NCBI GenBank assembly: GCA_027579435.1
Contig: JANBPK010001402.1
Span: 1 to 15,498 of the forward strand
Source: Candolleomyces eurysporus
Lineage: Eukaryota > Basidiomycota > Agaricomycetes > Agaricales > Psathyrellaceae
DNA length: 15,498 nt
Direction of reading: 5' to 3'
The notes under the pieces are model-generated. The model did not search any database. It saw only the letters and a list, made by a program, of their open reading frames with translations, and was not told the origin of the DNA. Both the position numbers and the translations under genes were made by a program. Positions 8,335 to 15,498 of the stretch are shown here, piece by piece (position 1 is the first letter of the stretch; each line of letters begins with the position of its first letter).

Positions 8335-11300
8335 ATGGGAAGAAAAATGCCCTGTGAATGCTTTGCCAACCAGCAAGCCATCGACCAAACCAAGTTCTGG
8401 GATGAAAATGGGCTTCATTGGGAGCCGCATCGGATAGGCTGGGGTTGTACTGTCATCGTACGTCGCTTTGTTGTGTTCCTTCCCCTTCTTGGCCCACTGA
8501 TATCTGGCAATCCTCATGGGTAGACATGTATTATGTCGTTGGTTGCCATTTGGAAGCACTGTCGGTGCGTTGGGATTTTCTACAGGTGCCGTTGTCAGGG
8601 ATCTAATCGCCATGATAAAGGAACTACACAAACCCAAGGCAGCAGCGGCAGATGTGAGTATTTGTCCCAGGCTGTCCGATGTCTGTCGTGCTGAGCTCTT
8701 CCCCCTACCCTCCGGATCTTGTATATGCCCCCCATGTATGGCATCATCTCCTTCCTATTGTATCGCTTCTTTAGATATTATATCTACTATTCATTCGTTT
8801 ACATTGGTAAGTGCCTTCCCATGCCAAGATTATGTTGGTTTAATCTAACAATCACCTCATGCAGCCTATGAGGTTCGTCCCTTCCCTCGCAACGTGCTCT
8901 CCCAGGCTCATGTAGACCAAGGCCATTACTCTCAGCGCTTTTCTGTGAGTGCTACTCTTGTTCATTGACAGACATAAACCAATGATATGCTAGAATGCTT
9001 ATCATTGAATACATCGCTGCCACCGCTGTCGGAAACTCTGCGAATAATGCTATTGAAAGGAAGGACAAGCTACTGTTACTCATCTCTGTAAGCCTCTCCG
9101 ACGTCTGTCCAAAGCCGTCCGCCCATACTCACCTCACCTATTGTCCTACAAAATTCCACCTCTTGGTTGGGTTTGGTTGTTGTTGGCGCTATAGGCCCAC
9201 TAAGGTACGTCCCTTCTCGGTTTGCTTCGTTATAACTTGGCTAACTCGCGGAATGAACAGGCATACTTCATGTACACCGTCAAGGTTTGTACCTCTTCCC
9301 GTTTGTGATCCCCTCGATAATGACCGCCCATTGCGGCTCTCAGTGGAGCGTGCTGCAATACATGATCATTTGCCCAGGTGTGTTTAGTTCTTGGACTCTT
9401 TCCTAGCGCAGACTTTTTCACCGTCATCGATTTCTCTACATAGCCGCATCTATCGCAGGAATTCTATGTGAACACTTCAAGGTCCTGTGTACGACAGAAG
9501 GATATACATTAAAATACGCTGCGGTGTATATCGAGTGTATCAATTTCATTAGTATCGGGCAAGTATCTTGTTGCTTTCTTTTCATTTTCCTTCGCCCCTC
9601 ATCCTCTGAATGCCTCACGTGTCTTCTTCCCTTCATCGTCCTTCCGATCTTCCCATCCTCGCACTTCCCTTCATGACACGCATCCTTTGCACCCCATTTG
9701 TTCTGCTCTTCTTCACCTTACTTTCCCACCTCGCCACTTCCCTACTTCTTCACATCCTACCTTCTTCCCTCCTCGTTACCCCAAGGCCCTCACCTCTTGC
9801 TTACCATCCAGTATTGCACTCTATGGCCTCCTCGTCTTCTGTGGTCATGTGTCGGAAGAACTCAAAGGGAAGTGGCCTGTTGCGAAGTTCTTAGCTATCA
9901 AGCTGGTAGTCATGTTCACCTTTTATCAGATGTTTGTGGTGAGCACCGATTTTTTTCCTTATTCTGCCAACTTATTTATTGACCTACTTGCTTACCTATC
10001 TTTGCCTTTGCCTTCCAATTTCATCATTAATCTCATTCCTGACTCATACCAATGGCTGACGTGGTGAACAGTTCCATTGGCTTGAAGGCCGTGTTATTCA
10101 TGGTATGTTGCCCTTTCATTTGGTGACTTCATTTCTCAGTCTTATACCTGTTCTAGAAACAACCTATTGGACCACTACTAACATTGCCAATGGGCTGAAC
10201 GCACTCGCCGTTTGCGTCGAGATGGTGTTCTTCGCTGCGCTGATGTTCTGGGCATATATGTGGAAGGAGTATAAGGTCAAGGAGGGGGAGAAGCACACGA
10301 GTATTTGGAAGCTGTTGTGGGATTCAATCAATATGAGTGCGTGTTTATCTCTTCTGGGTTCTAGTCCTACGTCATTTCCCTTGTTTGGGATATACTGGCC
10401 GAGTGACAGTCTGCTCCCATTCTCTCGCTCTGGTTATGGTTCCATCCTGCTCTTGCGTGCCACATTCCACGAGCAGTTGCTGATTCAATGTTCCTACAGT
10501 GGACTTCATCCGCAAAATCGGGTACTCCCTCTGATTCTTCTTCTGCGGAAAACGTCACCACGACACTTCTACTGGCGGAGTACCGCTCACCAAACTCCGT
10601 TCTACTGAAAGCCAAAATCGCCATCATGGTGGAGGACTGGGTGTAGGCCCACGTGTAGCAAAATCAAGCGGGTACAATGCCTACGGTGGTTCTCCTACCC
10701 AACGACTGAGCTTCGCCCAGGCCTTTGGGTTGGAGCCTGTTGATCGGTCCTTTGCCCGCCCTTATTCCAACCACCGGTCGCCAGCGAATTCGAATGATAA
10801 CATTAATAGGACTTACGGTGTGGGTGAGGGTGAAGGAGCTGCGCCGTCGTTGNAAAAAGTCTGCTCCGTACGGCCATGGGCAGTATATGGGGGGTGATAA
10901 AGAGGAGCGGGAGATATTGACACACGGGATGTCTCCGCTCGCTTCTTCCAAAGCAGACGACACTCTTCAAAAACAACAGCAGCTACATCAGCAGCAAGGA
11001 AAGTATGGCAGCCAGCAGACGACGTACGTGGTTGGGGTGGAAGCGATGAGAGGGAAGACGTCAGAGGAGACGAGACCTTCGTCGGGCGAGGGCGAGGATG
11101 ACGATGGGGGAGTGGATTTGGGGTATTATCAGAGTGCGTATGGCGGTGTGGAGGACGATAGGCAGCAGAATTCGTACCCCCCGCAACAACAGCGGCAGCA
11201 GGGGTATCCACCACCGCCAGCGCAACAGCAGCAGGCATACCACCCGCAACAGCTACAGCCGCAAACGCGAACATATCCTCCGCAAACCCAACAGCTGGCG

Positions 11301-11483
11301 TATAACCACCAGCAGCCTATACCCCCGTCGTTACAACCTCAACAACCTCAGTCTGTGTGGTCAAACCAGCAGCACCTCCAACCACCCCAAAACTACTACG
11401 ATAGCAGCGGAGGCGCAGGCGGCGGTGGAGGGGGAGGACAGAGAGAGTCGTACGGCTCGTGGGCGGGTCCACGGGCGATTTAA
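8335..11483 (+). CDS. Ost-alpha/DUF300 (TMEM184-like) membrane protein, with lesions
   Basis: Exons read as 8335-8457, 8524-8564, 8621-8653, 8709-8806, 8865-8872, 8922-8944, 8994-9204, 9261-9284, 9344-9377, 9444-9558, 9812-9938, 10072-10102, 10157-10336 and 10500-11483. Together they give about 676 codons if the N at 10853 is dropped. Family landmarks in order: HRIGWGCTVI, NYTNPRQQRQ, RILYMPPMYGIISF, AITLSAFL, IEYIAATAVGN, CCWRYRPTKAYFMYTVKW, LKGKWPVAKFLAIKL, TNIANGLNALAVCVEM and SIWKLLWDSIN. These belong to a seven-helix-type membrane family (organic solute transporter alpha; vacuolar or endosomal in fungi). The tail (10660-11480) is low-complexity and rich in Gln, Pro, Tyr and Gly. Oddities: the acceptor before 8709 is AC, not AG; an apparent intron from 9088 has no acceptor; the 9559-9811 intron is GC-AG; codon 361 is TGA (10532-10534); the frame slips at N 10853. 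ATG 8335 has a good context; 8347 is an alternative. It is either slightly eroded or partly mis-sequenced. Confidence 0.85.
8865..8872 (+). other. 8-nt micro-exon of the Ost-alpha gene
   Basis: The bases CCTATGAG lie between an acceptor GCAG (8861-8864) and a donor GTTCGT (8873). Adding them to the preceding G yields Ala-Tyr-Glu, which family members have at this place (YE followed by A-x-TLSAF). The next exon, 8922-8944, is only 23 nt. Without this micro-exon the frame and the conserved residues are both lost. Confidence 0.65.
9559..9811 (+). other. Long pyrimidine-rich GC-AG intron
   Basis: The exon ends ATCGG and the intron begins GCAAGT, ending CCATCCAG at 9811. At 253 nt it is several times longer than most other introns in this gene. 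From about 9590 on it is a continuous C/T-rich stretch on the plus strand. Splicing here restores the family sequence ISIG-IALYGLLVF exactly. Confidence 0.65.
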
Positions 11484-12539
11484 TGCGGGGGCTTCTTTTC
11501 TTTCATGACCGTTTTTTTGTCGGATTTTTTTTTTTTTTTACTATGCACGCTCTTCCGCACGCATGTACGTGCTTGCTTTGTCTACNTTTGGCATCGAACA
11601 CTCGTTTTCTTTTTTCTTATTCTCTTATTTTTGCTTCATCTTGTTTAGTCTTGGGATAATGAATCGGTATGCTTTGATGATGCTGGTTGAGTTGGGAGTT
11701 GTTGATAAGGTGACGTTCCACTAGCTCACTGCTAGGTAAGTTTATGAGATCATTGACTCTTCCACTTGTTTGGGAGTTTGGAACCTATGCTATTTACCCA
11801 AATCTTGAATGATCAAAGTCAAAGCTGGTGAATTTGATATCCTTCTAAGGGCGCCCCAGAGAGGCAGGTAGTCTCAAACTCAGTCATAGGCAGCACTGGT
11901 TGTGCATGGACATGATGCTTGCCGTCTCTCATCATTGGCAGTTTATTGCGTTTCCGGAATGGTGTGGTGTTAATTAAGCATAGGCCAATACATGAATAGA
12001 TAACCTGAACAGTCAGAATACAAACAACTTGGAAGATGGAACACAATACAATAACTAGGAAACACACCCAGAACAAGAGGAGGCAGACACAGGGACAAGG
12101 AACTGAGAAGCGGAAAAGAAAAGATAGAAATGAGACACAGATGCAGGCAACGGATCCAGTCTGTATATAAAAAAAATGCACAGGAAGTTGACAGGCCATG
12201 TTTGAATGCAGGGAGGAGTGCATACTGGGATAAAGTTGAGGCCTGGTGTGATAAATAAGTCAGAGTGTTGCAGGGAAAAAAAATTGGCACTATTTCAGTG
12301 GGAAAAATGGCTACACACAGGAGGGTCAGGCAAATTGCATGTTGGATGTGCCAAGTGTCTTCATCATTCTGGGATTTCTTCAACTGTAAGCAACAGCATG
12401 AGGGAGGAGGAATAAAAGGCAGAGCAGGTGCTACACACATCTTGACTTGTCAGAGTACAGGTCTGAAGTAGGCAAGTTGGGTGGAAATTGTTGCCCTGAA
12501 GATTCTCCAAAATTGTACTAGGAAGTGAATGCACTGAAT
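11484..12539. other. Gene-free region with T tract and TATA-like site
   Basis: The first 200 bases are T-rich (a run of 15 T at 11525-11539, N at 11586) and probably include the 3' untranslated region of the Ost-alpha gene. The rest has only short, unconvincing open frames on both strands. A TATA-like TGTATATAAAAAAA lies near 12162-12176, but no gene was recognised after it. It may hold old transposon debris that I cannot identify. Confidence 0.5.
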
Positions 12540-12795
12540 GGCAAGAAATTCAGGTTCATGAGGAACCAGACTTACTGGCTATACAACAGATGAGCTGAAT
12601 GGCAGAAAATTCAGGTTCATGAGGAAGCAGACTTACTTGCTATACAACAGATGAGCTGAATGGCAAGAAATTCAGGTTCATGAGGAAGCAGACTTACTTC
12701 CTATACAACAGATGAGCTGAATGGCAAGAAATTCAGGTTCATGAGGAAGCAGACTTACAAACTATACAACAGATGAGCTGAATGGCAAGAAATTA
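12540..12795. repeat. 61-bp minisatellite, four full units plus partial
   Basis: Units run 12540-12600, 12601-12661, 12662-12722 and 12723-12783, followed by a partial unit (GGCAAGAAATT) to about 12795. All full units are exactly 61 bp. Apart from one substitution in unit 1 and a shuffled A in unit 2, they differ only in three adjacent bases between invariant ACTTAC and CTATAC: TGG, TTG, TTC and AAA. On the minus strand each unit contains GTAAGT, a pyrimidine-rich stretch with CCTGAAT, and CATTCAG, that is, a 42-nt intron-like segment with a 19-nt remainder. Confidence 0.9.
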
Positions 12796-12796
12796 A

Positions 12797-13022
12797 CCAC
12801 ATAGACATACCGTCTACTCTGGCCAATTTGTGTGCAACCATGAATTTTTACACGCATACCCAAGGAGACCACCACACCGGTGCAGATGAATTTAAATTGA
12901 TCAAGCCACATTGTGTATTCCGCAGGGTTGATGAACGAGTCGCAAATCATTCGATAGCCATCGGTCAGTGTGAAAGCTTCCCGGGAAACTGAGCCATATT
13001 GTACCCACCACGATCTCGCTGG
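12797..13022 (-). pseudogene. Possible remnant of a second ubiquitin-like-domain gene
   Basis: An open stretch on the minus strand reads REAFTLTDGYRMICDSFINP and continues to GVVVSLGMRVKIHG. Its layout (Y-x-I, a Pro-Ala-x-x-x-x-W segment, then G-x-V-V-x-L-x-M) loosely resembles the second half of the ubiquitin-like fold encoded just upstream at 13178-14019. It lacks a start codon and runs into the minisatellite behind a GTATGT donor-like site. It could be a further exon of that gene, a decayed duplicate, or chance. Confidence 0.2.
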
Positions 13023-13177
13023 TCTTCAAATGACGAAAATGGATTATCTCGTTCCCCTCTTTGCTTGGGATATCATGTTTGTACTCCCGCCGGTAAGGGA
13101 GCGTAAACCGGGTCTGACACCGTCGACTGCCATCGTTCTGCTTAGCACTTCCTCCGCTCTGGTGAAGACCCTGTATC

Positions 13178-14019
13178 TTATGAAATTACGCACCAAACAA
13201 GCCACCCTTGGTTTATATATATTCCAAGTTCTGTCTTTCCACATTTTGGACACGTCTTTGTAAGGTCATCAACCCATCCCCGCTCCACCAACATGCTCAT
13301 TACAAGCTCCTCCCCCAGCAGCATCACATCACTCCAACCCCGAGCGTCGACAGGCGTTCCGTTTAAACGCGTGATACAATACCGCTTCTCGTCGACACGT
13401 TCCTTACCTACCTTTCCTCTGAAATGCTTGGCCAAGGTATCGTGCAGGTCCTGCAATGTCAATTTGAGTCAGACGCACGTCGGAACCCCGAAATTATATC
13501 TCACCTCGTACGTGGCGACGATCGACCAGGGGAGCGTAAAAGTTTCGCCTAGCGCGTCCGTGATGATCAGCGCGTTCGTATTGCTGAAGCCCACAGCCTG
13601 AGGCAACTTCCTTTGGACAACTTGATTCGTCCGTAACAGCTCTGCTTCCCGAGCTATGACAAGTTTGGGGCATTTTCACATATGAGCACAATCTACCACC
13701 GAAAGATGACTCACATTCTGCCGAGCTGTAGACAACCTGGTTCAAGTTGCCTGCCACATTATTGACTATTATCTTGTCAATCCTAACGTTTTTGGCATGT
13801 TTCAAGATATGAAGGCTGCACGGTGCGGGCTCTAACGGTTGTGATAGCTTTATCAACCAGTCTGTCGCTGCGGACGAACGACTCACGTTTATCGCCGCCG
13901 AGCGGATTACCAGAATCCTTGCCCCGTCGCAGCTTCAGGAAACCTGGGCGCAACAGTGAGAGAAAAGCCATGAACGAGCTCTTGCCCTTGCTTGGAGGTG
14001 AATTGCCAGTGCGATCCAT
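13178..14019 (-). CDS. Small fungal ubiquitin-like-domain protein with Cys pair
   Basis: Four exons (14019-13887, 13831-13715, 13653-13505, 13450-13178) join in frame to 672 nt, 223 residues. The N-terminus is short and basic (FLSLLRPGFLKLRRGK). A segment KIIVNNVAGNLNQVV follows, of a kind often found in basidiomycete proteins. From about residue 105 the sequence FSNTNALIITDALGETFTLP starts a ubiquitin-like domain of the type widespread in basidiomycetes: DALG-x-x-x-x-LPW strand, helix with LHDTLAKHF, then VMSMLVERGW. A CPKCGK motif follows near the end. Such proteins have no established function. The second intron could end at 13654 only; the other nearby AG would create a stop. The C-terminal end (LVWCVIS) is taken at the first stop; a further intron is possible. 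Confidence 0.65.
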
Positions 14020-14652
14020 GTCAAGGCGGTGGTTCGATCGTCNGGGGGAGAGAAAAGAGACACTGGGGTGAAGTCTCGAAGCAAGAGCGGGTATGGCGAC
14101 GAAGGTGGGTGTCAGACACGAGACAGCCTGCAGGTGATAGTGCTATGCACAGCCGTTCGATGGATCGAGAAGTTGGGCGCTTATCGCACGAATCAGACCG
14201 CGATTAGACTAATCGGATGTTCCAGAGGTCTGGCACTGGATCCACGAGGACAAGCCAATTCATTCGATTCGCTCAATCGGTCATTAATACATCGTGAAAG
14301 CTTTCATGTTCCCAATCGAGAGTCAATCGAGAGTCAGGTGAAACACAGAAGAGGAATGCAAACCCCGAATCATGGTCCCATTCCATTGCGCAGCCATTAG
14401 TGACCTCTTTCGACGCACCCCCGTGGCCACACCCAGTGGGGTCTCCACATATTGCGTAGCTTGGCACTCACCAAGTGCTAAATGCCAGTCGCGGAGGGAA
14501 GGACATCCGCCAGACGATGACGGAGACCTCCGAGAAAGAGTCGACGACCGATGCGGGGAGGATACCAAATGCGGTCAGAACGGAGATTGCGCTAGATTGT
14601 CGGTGAGGGCTGAGCAGACAAGGAATCAAGCAAATCCGAGAGTCGATAGTAA
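14020..14652. other. Divergent intergenic region
   Basis: This lies between the start of the ubiquitin-like gene (minus) and the gene at 14653 (plus). It contains one N (14043) and a short tandem TCGAGAGTCAA/TCGAGAGTCAG (about 14317-14338). A TATATA at 14655-14660 may belong to the downstream gene. Open frames here on both strands look random. Confidence 0.45.
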
Positions 14653-15103
<451 letters not shown>

Positions 15104-15254
15104 ATCATTGATTAATCACATCGACGACTCATTAAGGATGTCATGCGGGACCGTCGTGAGAAAAAAGACCTGCCCTAAACCCGAAACCTAAAATTTTGGT
15201 CATTGACCATCATCATCGCCGTCCTCGACGCCCCAAAACAATTGCCAAATCGCC

Positions 15255-15498
15255 TTGTCGTTGCGGGCATTCCTGCAGGGAAGTCTACACCTATGGACGA
15301 GGAAGGCCTCGACGGCCACGGCGGCTGCTCCAGCCCCGGAAGAGGGTGACGCAGCAGAGGCAGCGGCGCCGGAGTATCCGACGTACCCGCTGACGGACGC
15401 TGACCGCCAACGGCTGAACTTTCAACGGAATATTGGCGTGTCGGCGCGTATTGATTCGGGGAAGACGACGTTGACGGAACGTATTCTGTTCTATACCG
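15255..15498 (+). CDS. MEF1: Mitochondrial elongation factor G, 5' part (runs off window)
   Basis: The frame ends with [20 protein letters not shown], the G1 (P-loop) motif of EF-G1 of mitochondria, which moves the ribosome along mRNA during mitochondrial translation. Before it lie about 55 residues: a presequence-like stretch [20 protein letters not shown] (Arg/Lys, Ser, no acidic residues) and an Ala/Pro/Glu linker leading to [14 protein letters not shown]. No in-frame ATG exists; the presequence begins at a TTG (15255) in a context, CGCC-TTG-TCG, that would be ideal for ATG. The frame is open upstream to about 15206. The usual AHIDSGKTT motif reads ARIDSGKTT here. The gene continues beyond 15498. 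Confidence 0.8.
   Translation, partial: MSLRAFLQGSLHLWTRKASTATAAAPAPEEGDAAEAAAPEYPTYPLTDADRQRLNFQRNIGVSARIDSGKTTLTERILFYT

Noticed and set aside
9610..10067. Plus-strand frames in the pyrimidine-rich stretch as separate small genes
   Set aside because: They lie in introns and shifted frames of the Ost-alpha gene and consist of Ser/Leu/Pro/Phe runs forced by the C/T bias.
10813..11274. Long Ala/Val/Pro-rich minus-strand frame opposite the Ost-alpha tail
   Set aside because: It is the antisense shadow of a Gln/Pro-rich coding region; GC-rich repeats of CAG/CAA type open all frames.
11819..12440. Two overlapping minus-strand frames with hydrophobic stretches, possible membrane protein
   Set aside because: Composition is Cys/Leu/Phe-rich as expected from purine-rich plus strand; no family pattern, no consistent splicing.
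13044..13177. Extra C-terminal exons of the ubiquitin-like gene
   Set aside because: Several donor and acceptor combinations are possible, but none gives a conserved sequence; the first stop at 13178 is the simplest end.

Overview
The window looks like nuclear DNA from a mushroom-type basidiomycete fungus. Genes are split by many short GT-AG introns (about 45-65 nt). The gene families are typical of basidiomycetes: a fungal alpha-kinase, an intron-bearing DDE integrase-like gene, a small protein with a fungal ubiquitin-like fold, an Ost-alpha/DUF300 membrane protein and a mitochondrial elongation factor G. No tRNA, rRNA or CRISPR array was seen. All exon structures below were assembled by eye from reading frames, splice signals and remembered family patterns; no alignment or search was run.

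Layout. 1-355 is the right-hand part of a repeat whose second, longer copy lies at about 6660-7851. 566-1147 is a MITE-like inverted-repeat element, followed by a possible hAT-like end near 1342. 1644-4169 (minus) is a ten-exon alpha-kinase of 657 residues with an N-terminal zinc-binding module. After a 0.7 kb divergent promoter region comes a plus-strand integrase-like gene (4884-6512) with a complete D-D-E triad. The second repeat copy ends 44 bases before a short gene fragment (7895-8068), which resembles the start of the gene at 14653-15103. 8335-11483 (plus) is an Ost-alpha/DUF300 gene with about 14 exons, two micro-exons and a long Gln/Pro-rich tail. 11484-12539 is gene-free. 12540-12795 is a 61-bp minisatellite. 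13178-14019 (minus) is a ubiquitin-like-domain gene. 14653-15103 is an unidentified two-exon gene, and from 15255 a mitochondrial EF-G gene runs off the right edge.

The left half (alpha-kinase, integrase core) is intact: every exon join keeps frame and key residues are present. The right half carries a cluster of small lesions in otherwise conserved genes: a splice acceptor reading AC, an intron with no acceptor, an in-frame TGA, a missing start codon in two genes, and an altered P-loop residue. Two of the ambiguous bases (N) can be shown to be surplus bases, so part of this may be sequence error. The rest may mark a decaying haplotype or duplicated segment.

The most unusual structure is the minisatellite. 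Its units are nearly identical except for one fully variable triplet at a fixed position. On the minus strand that triplet sits directly before a GTAAGT, and each unit contains a complete-looking 42-nt intron.
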